Under the pieces are notes generated by a model that was not told the DNA's origin, made no database searches, and worked only from the letters and a program-made list of their open reading frames with translations. Positions 41,662 to 51,643 of a stretch of 55,101 nt of DNA are shown here, one piece after another. Made by a program: the position numbers and the translations under genes. The stretch lies in NCBI GenBank assembly GCA_027623655.1, contig JAQBVG010000003.1, positions 1-55,101 on the forward strand, in the 5' to 3' direction. This stretch comes from Chloroflexota bacterium (GTDB lineage: Bacteria > Chloroflexota > Dehalococcoidia > Lucifugimonadales > Lucifugimonadaceae). Within the stretch, counting starts at the first letter, position 1. Each line of letters starts with the position of its first letter.

Positions 41662-44425
41662 TACCGTTTATCGAAAGGAGCAGTGCCCGTTCGACACCCG
41701 GGTCTACTACATCCGAAGCTCGCCGTCGCGCGAGTAGCGAAACCTGGAGGTAGTTCAGTGGGTCTACGTAGTATTCGCGGACCGCAAGCGTCCGTTTCAA
41801 TACGGGCTGATTATCCAGCAGGTTCTCCTGACCGGTGATCCTGAGCACCTCTCGCACTGATCGATTCCTCTCTTCAGTAATGACATCGAAAATGTGGTGT
41901 AGTCCGGGATCGACCAGTGCGTCGACGTAACGACCGGCGATTTCCATGCTTGATTTCACAAGCGTCATTTCGACATTGGATACAAACGTGCGGAAGAACG
42001 GCCACTGCTCGAACATCTCCTGCAGCACATCTTCCATGCCCTCAGATCGAGCGTCGTGAAAGGCCTGTCCGACTCCGAAGTAACCTGGCACGACCTGTCG
42101 ACTTTGCATCCAGCCGAAAACCCACGGAATCGCCCGGAGGTCGTCGATGCTGCGCGTGCCGTCTGCGGAAGCGCGCCTAGAAGGTCGTGAGCCGATATTC
42201 ATCCCGGACAGCTCTTCGACCGGCGTCGAGGTCATGAAGTAGTCCACGAAGCCCTCTGTATCGATCAGGCTTCGGTATTTTCGATGCGCTCGTTCCGACA
42301 GCCAGTCCATTGCTGATAACCACCTGTTCAGCTTCGAGTCGTCGTGCCGCGGTTCAGCGTGAAGCAAAGATGCCTCAATTACCGCTGCAACCGTCAGTTC
42401 GAGATGATTTCGTGCAAGTTCTGGCAGGCCATACTTGTCAGAAACGACCTCGCCCTGCTCGGTGATCTTGATTCGACCCTCAACCGTGGCGTGCGGTTGA
42501 GCCATAATCGCATCGTTCGTCGGTCCGCCTCCACGACCCACACTTCCACCTCGACCGTGGAATAGCCGTATGGCGACACCGTGTTTCTGTCCTACAGACC
42601 GCAACTCTCGCTGCGCCTTGTACAGTTCCCATTGTGAGGTCATGATTCCGCCGTCCTTGTTCGAGTCGGAATAGCCGAGCATGACTTCGACAATTCCGCC
42701 GGATGCCATGACCAGCGATTTGACCTCAGGGATCGTTAGGTAGCGGTCCATGACTTCGTGGCAGCGCCTCAAGTCGTCAATCTCTTCGAACAGCGGTACC
42801 ACGGATAATCGAGAAACTCCATCGTTTGGCACGACCAGTCCAGATTCCTTAGCTAGCACAAGAACTGCGAGCAGATCGTCGACGTCACGGGTCATCGCCA
42901 CGATCCAACTTTCGATCACTTGCTGGCCGTACTCGTCCTGCGCCTCCCGAATCGTCTCGACCAGATCAAGGATTTCGAGGGTTGGCGGAGAGAAAATCGC
43001 AGTACGAGCTGTGAGTTCTCGCTTTGAAGTCAGCTCAGAAATCAACCGTGCCGATCTCTCGTCGACTGAAAGATTCGCAAATCCGCCAGGCACGTTCTCC
43101 ACACGTTCGATCAGCTCGTTTACCGCGGCGCCCGTCACTTCAGCGTGCTGACGTATGTCCATCGTCGCAAGCGTCATGCCAAACGCGGCGACTCGCTGTA
43201 TCAGACGGCGCATTACGCCATTTGCTGTAGCCGAACTCCCGTTCTCGCTCAGAGAATCGAGCATCAACTTGAGGTCTGCCAGCAACTCGTCGACGTTCGA
43301 GTAACGCTGATCGCTGTCCGAAGCTGCTGTTGAGGTTGAAAGTCCGTTCTGTAAGCGCGTGAAAATGTACGCACATTTCAGCCGATACGGCTCCTCTTCG
43401 TCGAGGTTCTTGAACTCTTCCCAGACAGCTGGCAGTAGATGTTTGTCCTCGTCCAGCGATTTCGACAGTGCCTCGCTGATCTCGACTATTCGTGTCGACT
43501 GGCTGAGGGTCCGCGCAAGCTCGGCGACGGCTGGAGTAAACAGCTTCAGTGCGCGTTCATGCTGAAGATCCAGTATTTGCCTCGTCAGTTCGTGCGTAAC
43601 ATTCGGGTTGCCATCGCGGTCGCCACCGACCCATGTTCCGAACCGCAGAGGTCGTGCGGTCGGTGACGACACAACACCCACGCGTTCGAGTTGTTCGTCG
43701 AGAGCCTCAAGCACTTCGGCAATTGCCGACCCGAACATGTCTTCCATGTAGTAGATGATGTTGCGGGCTTCATCGACCGGCAGTGGACGCTCATGCTGTA
43801 ACTCGTCAGTCTGCAGGATCTCTTCGATCACCTCTGAGAGTCGACGGTCTATTCGGCGAAGCTCGGACTGGAGTAACCGGGGATTCGACCGATCTTCCAG
43901 TAGTTGGCCGACCCGGCTCAATTTGTTCAGGATCGAACGTCTCGCCGCCTCGGTCGGATGGGCGGTGTAGACAGGTCGAACTTCCAGCCGGTTTATAAGG
44001 TCACGTATCTCATTGGCCGGGACATTGGCTTCACGGATTCGGTCGAATGCCTCCTCCAGCCACTCTCTCCTCGCACCAGCAACTCCTTTGAACTCGATGC
44101 GGTGGTGTTGTTCGGCTACGTTGGCCAGGTGAAAATAACTGGTGAATGCCCGGACAAGTCGAGTCACATGCCACAGGTCTGTTTCCTCGAGTCTGGCAAA
44201 TAGTCTGGACCGCACTTCCGGGTCAGGCGACTCCCGAAGAGACCGAGTGGCACTTCGAACGTACTCGACCAGCTGGAAAAGCTCTTCGCCCCACAGTGCC
44301 TTCAGCGTTTTGCCAAGCATGTCGCCCATGCGGCGAATGCCGTTGCGGAGCGCCGAATCTTCGCTGTCGAATTCGACCATGTCCTGGTCGTCTGGGCCGG
44401 ATGGATTATTCTGTGGACTGATCAT
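41633..44425 (-). CDS. ppc: Phosphoenolpyruvate carboxylase
   Basis: VYTAHPTEAARRSILNKL, GTWVGGDRDGNPNVT, VMLGYSDSNKDGGIMTSQWELYKAQ, FHGRGGSVGRGGGPTNDAI, AIPWVFGWMQSR. Confidence 0.97.
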   Translation of the reverse strand: MISPQNNPSGPDDQDMVEFDSEDSALRNGIRRMGDMLGKTLKALWGEELFQLVEYVRSATRSLRESPDPEVRSRLFARLEETDLWHVTRLVRAFTSYFHLANVAEQHHRIEFKGVAGARREWLEEAFDRIREANVPANEIRDLINRLEVRPVYTAHPTEAARRSILNKLSRVGQLLEDRSNPRLLQSELRRIDRRLSEVIEEILQTDELQHERPLPVDEARNIIYYMEDMFGSAIAEVLEALDEQLERVGVVSSPTARPLRFGTWVGGDRDGNPNVTHELTRQILDLQHERALKLFTPAVAELARTLSQSTRIVEISEALSKSLDEDKHLLPAVWEEFKNLDEEEPYRLKCAYIFTRLQNGLSTSTAASDSDQRYSNVDELLADLKLMLDSLSENGSSATANGVMRRLIQRVAAFGMTLATMDIRQHAEVTGAAVNELIERVENVPGGFANLSVDERSARLISELTSKRELTARTAIFSPPTLEILDLVETIREAQDEYGQQVIESWIVAMTRDVDDLLAVLVLAKESGLVVPNDGVSRLSVVPLFEEIDDLRRCHEVMDRYLTIPEVKSLVMASGGIVEVMLGYSDSNKDGGIMTSQWELYKAQRELRSVGQKHGVAIRLFHGRGGSVGRGGGPTNDAIMAQPHATVEGRIKITEQGEVVSDKYGLPELARNHLELTVAAVIEASLLHAEPRHDDSKLNRWLSAMDWLSERAHRKYRSLIDTEGFVDYFMTSTPVEELSGMNIGSRPSRRASADGTRSIDDLRAIPWVFGWMQSRQVVPGYFGVGQAFHDARSEGMEDVLQEMFEQWPFFRTFVSNVEMTLVKSSMEIAGRYVDALVDPGLHHIFDVITEERNRSVREVLRITGQENLLDNQPVLKRTLAVREYYVDPLNYLQVSLLARRRASDVVDPGVERALLLSINGIAAGLKNTG

Positions 44426-44472
44426 GTTGAATAGAGGATTAGGACTGTGCGTAACATGCGGGCCCGAACCAA

Positions 44473-45249
44473 CTAGAGCCAGGCCGAAGCCCAACCCAGC
44501 GTGTCTTCAGTGCTTCTGCTGGGACCGTACTCGCACCCGACCCAGCCGTCGTATCCAATTTCGTCGAGGTGTCGCAACAAGAAGTCGTAGTTGATTTCAC
44601 CCGTGCCGGGTTCATGTCGACCCGGGTTATCGGCGATCTGGATGTGCTTGATCATTGGAAGGTGTTCTTTCACCGTCATGGCGAGATCGCCTTCCATGAT
44701 TTGCATGTGATAGTAGTCGTACTGGACCGCAAGGTTTGGGTGGTTGGCCTCCTCGATGACACTCAGCGCCTGTCTGGTGGTATTTACGAAGAAACCAGGT
44801 TGATCGCGCGTGTTGATGGCCTCAACGAGTGCGATGACGCCGACCTTGTCCAGTTGCTCGGCGGCGTGCCGCATATTGGAAATCAAAGTTGCCCTGGCAT
44901 CGTCTGCATCGACACCCTCTGGAAGTGGGCCGACCCCAATGTTCACACCCACACAGCCAAGACCCGAAGCGTATTCGACCGCCAGGGCGACTCGCTCCTG
45001 GTACAGGTCAGTGCGGTCTGGGCGTAGCGCGATATTACTCTTGCCAGTGTCTGGATCACTCACCGGCGAATTGATGATCACGTGCTTCAGGTGATTTCTT
45101 TCCAGCCGTTCCACGATCTGCTCGACGGTCACTGAATAAGGCGCCTGCAGTTCAACGCCCTTGAAGCCAGCTAGTGCCGCAGCATCATAGCGATCAAGCA
45201 GATCGTATTCGTTGAACATCCATTGAAGGTTCGCTTCGAGCTTCGGCAT
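44473..45249 (-). CDS. Hydroxypyruvate isomerase family TIM-barrel protein
   Basis: ANLQWMFNEYDLLDRYDAAALAGFKGVE, LVEAINTRDQPGFFVN, QYDYYHMQIMEGD, HIQIADNPGRHEPGTGEINY. Confidence 0.88.
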   Translation of the reverse strand: MPKLEANLQWMFNEYDLLDRYDAAALAGFKGVELQAPYSVTVEQIVERLERNHLKHVIINSPVSDPDTGKSNIALRPDRTDLYQERVALAVEYASGLGCVGVNIGVGPLPEGVDADDARATLISNMRHAAEQLDKVGVIALVEAINTRDQPGFFVNTTRQALSVIEEANHPNLAVQYDYYHMQIMEGDLAMTVKEHLPMIKHIQIADNPGRHEPGTGEINYDFLLRHLDEIGYDGWVGCEYGPSRSTEDTLGWASAWL

Positions 45250-45350
45250 TTAATCTCCCGATAGGTGCGTCAATTTCGGCTCCTAAAAGCGTCACCGATG
45301 ATCCGGACGCAGGGGCACGTTTACCGGACCGGTGGGACGTTGGGTCCGAG

Positions 45351-46127
45351 CTACAGGTACTTCGCAGCCCAACTCAGGCCAGCCAACGTGTCGCCTGCTG
45401 GAGCGTATTCACAACCGACCCAGCCGTCGTAGCCCCTGGAGTCGAGGTAAGGCAGCAAGAATTCGTAGTTGATCTCACCGGACCCCGGCTCATGACGTCC
45501 CGGGTTATCGGCGAGTTGGTAGTGACCGATCACGTCGAAGTTCGCATCGATCGATCGCGTCAGATTGCCCTCCATGATTTGCATGTGATAGATGTCGTAC
45601 TGGACCTTAACATTTGAAGCGCCAGTTGCCTCAACCGCTGCCCGGCTCTGGTTCGTCCGGGATACCGAGTAACCCGGAATGTCGATCGTATTTATCGCCT
45701 CGAGCAAAACCGTGATATCCGTCCCTGACACGGCATTCGACGCAAACTTCAGGTTTGCGACTAGAGTTTTCTGCATCTGCTCGGTATCCACACCCGGCCT
45801 GGTTTTACCCGCAAGGACGGTCAGGCGTTCACAACCGAGGACTTTCGCGTACTCGACTGCCTTGCCCACGCCATCCTCAAATTCACGGGTCCTATCTGGC
45901 AACGCCGCAATGCCGCGTTCACTTGCGGCCCAATCCCCTGCCGGAAAGTCGAACAGGACCTGCGTCAGGCCGTTCTGATCAAGCTTTTCCCTGATCTGAT
46001 CCGCAGGGTAGTCGTACGGAAACAGATACTCGACGCCTTTGAACCCGGCGTTCGCTGCAGCTGCGAAACGATCGAGGAAATCGACCTCGTTGAACATCAT
46101 CGAGAGATTGGCAGCAAGCTTGGTCAT
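45351..46127 (-). CDS. Hydroxypyruvate isomerase family TIM-barrel protein (paralog)
   Basis: ANLSMMFNEVDFLDRFAAAANAGFKGVEYLFPYD, LLEAINTIDIPGYSV, QYDIYHMQIMEGN, YQLADNPGRHEPGSGEINY. Confidence 0.9.
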   Translation of the reverse strand: MTKLAANLSMMFNEVDFLDRFAAAANAGFKGVEYLFPYDYPADQIREKLDQNGLTQVLFDFPAGDWAASERGIAALPDRTREFEDGVGKAVEYAKVLGCERLTVLAGKTRPGVDTEQMQKTLVANLKFASNAVSGTDITVLLEAINTIDIPGYSVSRTNQSRAAVEATGASNVKVQYDIYHMQIMEGNLTRSIDANFDVIGHYQLADNPGRHEPGSGEINYEFLLPYLDSRGYDGWVGCEYAPAGDTLAGLSWAAKYL

Positions 46128-46269
46128 CGATCGGGCGTCCTCGAACTGAGCTGGTTTTGGCGTCGAAAATCAAACGTAACAAATTGGTTGCACGCACTGA
46201 TACGCACTGGCACACACAATCATACGTGCCGATCTGAAACGGGGCACGGTACGAGTGTTGCCGGGCTTG

Positions 46270-47070
46270 CTAGTAGTAAATCGCCGTGCCGACTCCACCG
46301 CCCGCGGCGATGACGTCACCGTTGATAGCGATAGATCGCGGCGACGCGAGCATCGCAACCACGTAGGCGATGTCCGATGCATCGATTAACGTTTTCACCG
46401 AGTTGCCTTCTGCCATCTGCCTTTCAACTTCGGCTTCCGTCATGCCCGTCGCCTCGGCGCGTCTGGAGATCACACCTTCTGTCGCTTCGGTGCGAGTCAA
46501 ACCTGGGTGAATCACCGTCACGTTGATACCGTGGGGACCCAGCTCGTTGGCAAGGTTCTTGGTCATCGCGGTCACGGCAACGTTTCGCATTGAACCGATA
46601 ACCGTACCGGTGTTTCTCGATGCCATTCCAGAAATATTGATGATTCGGCCCCAGCCCTGTTCGATCATCTGGGGAGCGACATCACGAGCACAACGGAGAT
46701 AACCCATAACCTTGACGTTCATGTGATCGTTGAATTCATCCTCGGTCACTCCCTGCAATGTCGGAACCGCGTTCTGTCCCCCGGGCCGGGCCGCGCTGTT
46801 GACGAGAATGTCGATACCGCCAAGGGCACGTGTCGCTTCGGCAATGAGGTTGCGCACGCTCTCGTCAGAACCGGTGTCGGCCACGACCCCGACGACCTTC
46901 ACCCCCGATTCAGACGATATCTCCGCGGCCGTTGCATCGAGCGCCGCCTGGTTTCGAGCGGCGATCACGATGGAGACTCCCTCAGCGGCAAGCGTTCTCG
47001 CAATTGCCTTGCCGATACCTCGACTACCGCCGGTAACCAGCGCCCGTTTTCCTTGAAGTTTGAGATCCAC
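46270..47070 (-). CDS. Short-chain dehydrogenase/reductase
   Basis: KRALVTGGSRGIGKAIARTLA, DILVNSAARPGG, INISGMASRNTGTVIGSMRNVAVTAMTKNLANELGPHGINV (divergent active site, lacks canonical YxxxK). Confidence 0.88.
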   Translation of the reverse strand: MDLKLQGKRALVTGGSRGIGKAIARTLAAEGVSIVIAARNQAALDATAAEISSESGVKVVGVVADTGSDESVRNLIAEATRALGGIDILVNSAARPGGQNAVPTLQGVTEDEFNDHMNVKVMGYLRCARDVAPQMIEQGWGRIINISGMASRNTGTVIGSMRNVAVTAMTKNLANELGPHGINVTVIHPGLTRTEATEGVISRRAEATGMTEAEVERQMAEGNSVKTLIDASDIAYVVAMLASPRSIAINGDVIAAGGGVGTAIYY

Positions 47071-47097
47071 TTCAGAACTCCCTGATCGACTCGATCG

Positions 47098-48516
47098 CTA
47101 ACCCACCAAACCCGGTCGCTGTTTCCAGAAATTCGTTTCCCGTTCAAATGCACCGGCCAGTTGCAGTAAACCCGTTTCATCACGAGGTCGTCCTACCAGT
47201 TGCAAGCCCACCGGTAAGCCACTGTTCGTGAACCCCGCAGGGACCGACATGGCTGGTAAACCTGTCACCGAGATCGTGTAGCACGGCCACATCCAGTCGA
47301 GGTACGTTTCCAGCTCGATTCCGTTGATCTCGGTCACATATTCTTCGTCGATTGAGAACGGCGGTACCGACGTGACGGGCAGCGCGAGAAACTCGTACCG
47401 GTCGAAAAACACCATCAGTTGTTCCCATAACTTTGTTCGCAACTGTTCCGCGTGAGCCAGTTTGATGGCCGACATATTCAATCCCTGCTCCGCGTTCCAA
47501 ATCACGGTTTCTTTCATCTTGTCTCGGTGGTCCCGGAGATGAAGTTCGTGTTTGATTCCGAATGAGTAGGCACGTAGCGACTGGAAGATTTCGTCGGTGG
47601 TAGAGAGGTCGGGCTCGTCATCTTCCACGATGCAACCGAGATCCTCGAACACATGCCTCTGCTCCTCTGTGACACGGCTGTTCTCAGCGTCGATCGGTCT
47701 GCCGCCGAGATCCTTGCTCCATGCGATTCGAGTTCCTTTGAAATCCCGTTCCGGTATATCTGCAAAGGCAGTTGCCGATTCCGGGATAGAAAGCGGCGAC
47801 CTGGCGTCATGGCCTGCCATCACGCTGAGTTGAATAGCGATATCGTCAACGGTTCGCCCCATCGGTCCGCCCGTCGATAGATTCGACCAGCCTAGCCCGC
47901 CCAGCGTGGGAACTCGACCCGGTGCTGGCCTGATGCCCACGACGTTTGACCATGCGGCCGGGTTGCGAAGGGATCCTCCAAGATCGGAACCGGTAGCTAT
48001 CGGAACCATTCCACAGGCGAGGGCGACGCCGGTACCACCCGAACTGCCGCCACAGGTTTTGGTCACGTCATACGGGTTCTTCGTCGATCCGAACACCGCG
48101 TTGAACGTCTGAGACCCGGCACCAAATTCGGGAGTGTTCGATTTGCCGACGACGATCGCCCCGGCCCTTTTTACCCGCTCGACGATCAGGTCATCCTCAG
48201 TCGGAACGTAGTCTTTGTAGATCGGCGATCCCTGGGTAGTCAGAATACCTGCCGTGTTGTGAAGGTCCTTTACAGCTATTGGAAGACCATGCAGCCGACC
48301 CAGTTGCTTACCGTCGATACGGGCACGATCGGCCTTCCGGGCCTGTTCGATTGCCGATTCGGCAACCATCGTTACCATCGCGTTGACCGCGGGGTTCACT
48401 CGTTCGATCTGCTCAAGGTGCAGTCGCACGAGCTCTTCGGACGAGATATCGCCATCGGCGATCATTTTCGCTTGCTCACGTGCAGTCTTGAACACGAGCG
48501 AGGACGAGATCGACAA
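47098..48516 (-). CDS. Amidase (GatA/amidase signature family)
   Basis: GLPIAVKDLHNTAGILTTQGSPI, KTCGGSSGGTGVALACGMVPIATGSDLGGSLRNPAAW (amidase signature Ser-Ser-Lys). Confidence 0.93.
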   Translation of the reverse strand: MSISSSLVFKTAREQAKMIADGDISSEELVRLHLEQIERVNPAVNAMVTMVAESAIEQARKADRARIDGKQLGRLHGLPIAVKDLHNTAGILTTQGSPIYKDYVPTEDDLIVERVKRAGAIVVGKSNTPEFGAGSQTFNAVFGSTKNPYDVTKTCGGSSGGTGVALACGMVPIATGSDLGGSLRNPAAWSNVVGIRPAPGRVPTLGGLGWSNLSTGGPMGRTVDDIAIQLSVMAGHDARSPLSIPESATAFADIPERDFKGTRIAWSKDLGGRPIDAENSRVTEEQRHVFEDLGCIVEDDEPDLSTTDEIFQSLRAYSFGIKHELHLRDHRDKMKETVIWNAEQGLNMSAIKLAHAEQLRTKLWEQLMVFFDRYEFLALPVTSVPPFSIDEEYVTEINGIELETYLDWMWPCYTISVTGLPAMSVPAGFTNSGLPVGLQLVGRPRDETGLLQLAGAFERETNFWKQRPGLVG

Positions 48517-48551
48517 AATTGCTTTCCTCGATGGGCTGGTCCGTTGGACCT

Positions 48552-48590
48552 CAAAACAAAAAGACCCCCATACCTCAACGGTTGGGGGTC
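48552..48590 (-). terminator. Rho-independent terminator between the cysM-like gene and the amidase gene
   Basis: On the minus strand: GACCCCCA-ACCGTTGAGGTA-TGGGGGTC-TTTTTGTTTT. Confidence 0.8.
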
Positions 48591-48615
48591 GCGATGGTAC
48601 CTCGGAATAATGCGA

Positions 48616-49593
48616 CTACCACCACGTCTTGCCTTCAATTTCCGACTGGTCGAACTTGAAGTCCTCGCCGTAAATACCGGTTGAAAGATATTTCCAGCCG
48701 CCATCCGCGAACATTGCTACAATCTTGCCTTCGCGGCCCTCGTCCGACATTTTTTGCGCGATTTTCCTGGCTGTCGCAAACGTCGCACCCGAGGAAACAC
48801 CTACGAAAACGCCAGCGTCGGTCAGTAGTCGTCTCGTCCAGTAGAACGCCTCTTCGCCTTCGATCAAGATTCGTCCATCGAGTTTCTCGAGGTCAAGTAT
48901 CGGTGGGATGTAGCCATGCTCGATCGACCGAAGCCCCTGGACCTTATCGTCCGGATGTGGCGCAGTTGCGATGATCTTCACATTTGGATTGTGCTCACGA
49001 AGCGCACGGCCAACTCCCATCAGGGTGCCGCCCGTACCCAGTCCCGCAACGAACACGTCGATATCAGGCATGTCGCGGGCGATCTCTGGACCGGTTGTCG
49101 TGTAATGAGCGTTCGGATTTGCCGGATTCCCGTACTGGTACGGCATGTAGTACGACGGGTTCTCATCCGCAATCTGTTTAGCCATCACGATCGACTCATT
49201 TGTGCCCTTGTCTGCGTGCGACAGAATTACTTCGGCGCCGAACGCTTCAAGCAACTTAATGCGTTCGGGGGGAACGCTGGCCGGCATGACCACTTTGACC
49301 TTGTAACCGCGCAGTCGACCGATCATCGCCAGTCCGAGTCCAGTATTCCCGGATGTTGGCTCCAGGATCGTGTCTCCAGGCTTGATCAAACCATCCCGTT
49401 CGGCCGTAAGAATGAGTGATCTTGCCGCACGGTCTTTCACCGAGCCTGTCGGGTTGACGGATTCCAGCTTTCCGTAGATTCGAACCCCGGGGACCGGACT
49501 CAGGATCGACACATCGACAAGCGGTGTGTTGCCGATTGCATCCAACGCATCAATTTTTATTGCCGTTGACGGCGCGACGATAGGAGAAGCCAA
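48616..49593 (-). CDS. cysM: PLP-dependent cysteine synthase, CysM-like (possibly O-phosphoserine/CysO-type)
   Basis: IGNTPLVDVS, LESVNPTGSVKDRAA, EPTSGNTGLGLAM, GLGTGGTLMGVGRAL; C-terminal DGGWKYLSTGIY...EGKTWW resembles the CysO-dependent CysM tail. Confidence 0.88.
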   Translation of the reverse strand: MASPIVAPSTAIKIDALDAIGNTPLVDVSILSPVPGVRIYGKLESVNPTGSVKDRAARSLILTAERDGLIKPGDTILEPTSGNTGLGLAMIGRLRGYKVKVVMPASVPPERIKLLEAFGAEVILSHADKGTNESIVMAKQIADENPSYYMPYQYGNPANPNAHYTTTGPEIARDMPDIDVFVAGLGTGGTLMGVGRALREHNPNVKIIATAPHPDDKVQGLRSIEHGYIPPILDLEKLDGRILIEGEEAFYWTRRLLTDAGVFVGVSSGATFATARKIAQKMSDEGREGKIVAMFADGGWKYLSTGIYGEDFKFDQSEIEGKTWW

Positions 49594-49646
49594 AAATAGT
49601 TCTTTCGTGGGGTAGTTGGACTCGTTATTTTCTGCGACGAAACCAT

Positions 49647-49682
49647 AGATGGTGTCGGCCGATTAATCGGCCGACACCATCT
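49647..49682. repeat. Perfect 36-bp palindrome spanning the moeB stop codon
   Basis: AGATGGTGTCGGCCGATT|AATCGGCCGACACCATCT, no mismatch and no spacer. Confidence 0.97.
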
Positions 49683-50520
49683 GCTCTTCAATCGGTGCTG
49701 GAGGCAGAATTCCGCAGAATATCTCGTAGTCGATCAGTTGTGTCACCTCCGGATTGTCTCCGCAAAGCTTGCAATCTGGATTGCGACGAACTTTCACTTC
49801 ACGGAAATCCATGGTCAACGCATCGATCAACAGCATACGGCCGGTCAATGTTTCGCCGACACCCATCGCGAGTTTGATCACTTCGAGTGCCTGGATCGAC
49901 CCGACTAGACCCGGCAGTGCGCCAATGACGCCCGCTTCCGAGCAGTTCGGTACTTCGCCGGGAGGGGGTGGATCCGGGAACATGCATCGGTAGCAGCCGT
50001 GGCCCGGCCTGTAAGTAGTGGCCTGGCCGTCGAACACGAGGATCGCGCCATCAACAAGTGGCTTACCGGCAAGGTAGGAGGCATCATTCACCAGGTAACG
50101 CGTGGCAAAATTGTCGGCCCCGTTCACGATGATGTCGTAGTTGGGGATGATATCCATCGCGTTTTCCGAATTGATCGGCTCTTCGTGAAGGATAACCTTG
50201 ACATCTGGATTGTGCGCTTCGAGCGTCTCCTTTGCGGAAATCACTTTCGGTCGCCCAACGTCCGCGTCGGTGTGCAGGATCTGGCGTTGAAGGTTCGACA
50301 CGTCGACGGTGTCGAAGTCGACAATCCCGATCGTGCCTACCCCGGCCAGGGCCAGGTAGAGCGCCACAGGAGAACCGAGTCCGCCCGCGCCAATGACCAA
50401 CACCTTGGAGTCGATCAGTTTTCGTTGGCCTGCGCTCCCAACCCCGTTCATGATCAGGTGGCGACTGTAGCGCTGTACCTGTCCCGGCGTTAGCGGCGTG
50501 AAGCCGTTAGTCTGTGCCAT
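49663..50520 (-). CDS. moeB: MoeB/ThiF family sulfur-carrier adenylyltransferase
   Basis: RYSRHLIMNGVGSAGQRKLIDSKVLVIGAGGLGSPVALYLALAGVGTIGIVDFDTVDVSNLQRQ; CYRCMF...CKLCG zinc Cys pairs. Confidence 0.94.
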   Translation of the reverse strand: MAQTNGFTPLTPGQVQRYSRHLIMNGVGSAGQRKLIDSKVLVIGAGGLGSPVALYLALAGVGTIGIVDFDTVDVSNLQRQILHTDADVGRPKVISAKETLEAHNPDVKVILHEEPINSENAMDIIPNYDIIVNGADNFATRYLVNDASYLAGKPLVDGAILVFDGQATTYRPGHGCYRCMFPDPPPPGEVPNCSEAGVIGALPGLVGSIQALEVIKLAMGVGETLTGRMLLIDALTMDFREVKVRRNPDCKLCGDNPEVTQLIDYEIFCGILPPAPIEEQMVSAD

Positions 50521-50774
50521 GTCCCTCGATTTACCTCATGTTCCATTTCGGTCGCCGCTGCGAAAATTAACGCACAATCCGAGATCGACCGAACACTATT
50601 CTTGAATTCTACTCCGCAGTTCAGGCTCGGGTATCCGGCAACTGGCTTGATAGCCTGAGCACCCGGAAACAGTTGCGTCCCCGACCGCGGACTTGAGCTT
50701 TTATCTGGCTATTAGATTCGGTGATGTCGTTCCCGGTGCAGTGCCCGAATAAAAAGTGAGCTCTCAATTCGGCC

Positions 50775-51218
50775 TTAGAAGTTTGTCCGCACCGGAACCG
50801 CAGCGGTCATCGACACCTGCTGATTCACCAGTTCGCTGATTTTTACTTTGCTCAAGTGCTCCAGCAGCATCATCTCAACATCACTCCAGAGCTCGCGCTG
50901 CGAACAAGCCCCGGAGAGCCTACAGCCATCGGGCTCCTCAACACAGTCGACCGGAGCGAGTGAATAATCGACAGAGTTCACGACATCACGGACCGAGATT
51001 GAATCTGCAGCCATGGCTAGTTTGTGACCACCCTGTGGACCTCGTCGCGATTCGATAAACCCCGACTTCTGTAGTTCCGAACATATGCGCAGCAAGTAAG
51101 GTTCCGGAATGTGCTGAGCGAGTGCAATGTCGGACGTCGAGGTGAAATCCTTTTGATTCTGCTGCGCGAGGTAGACCAGGGTTCTCACCCCGTAGTCCAC
51201 CTTCATCGGCACCAGCAT
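50775..51218 (-). CDS. Rrf2 family transcriptional regulator (IscR/CymR/NsrR-like)
   Basis: MKVDYGVRTLVYLAQQ, IPEPYLLRICSELQKSGFIESRRGPQGGHKLA, Cys cluster VDCVEEPDGCRLSGACSQRELW. Confidence 0.92.
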   Translation of the reverse strand: MLVPMKVDYGVRTLVYLAQQNQKDFTSTSDIALAQHIPEPYLLRICSELQKSGFIESRRGPQGGHKLAMAADSISVRDVVNSVDYSLAPVDCVEEPDGCRLSGACSQRELWSDVEMMLLEHLSKVKISELVNQQVSMTAAVPVRTNF

Positions 51219-51643
51219 GACTACATCTCCTGAAGCGGGGGGCCACCTCGTCAGTTGCCAGTTCGAGCTCAAGATCTCTGGATGGACAGCCAGGTCCGAA
51301 ATTTCAAGCCGCTAAAAAGTCCACCAGGAACAAAAACAGCCTCAACCTGAAATAAATACATGCACCCTCTAATCATACCACCTGGTGCAACTTGAACTTG
51401 CATATGAGTTCAGCGTATCGGAATCAGACCGTCACCCGAGAAGATAGTATGTTTCGCGAATTCGTTCTCAATGTTCGATCAGCGGTGCAGACTTCGTGAT
51501 ACGATTACTGGCTGTGCAAGTTCGGAAATTGAATTCGGCGGGCACATTATTTGCATCCTTTTACGCTCAGATAAGACTGACCGGGGCTAGTCAGGTCCCA
51601 CTCACAGTCCTCTGATCACAGTCATTACGGGAGATCGATCGCG

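Noticed and set aside
48552-48610. T-box-like riboswitch (GGTACC...CGCGACCCCC before a terminator)
   Set aside because: Lacks the full TGGNACCNCG T-box core and a specifier stem; better explained as a plain terminator after the cysM-like gene
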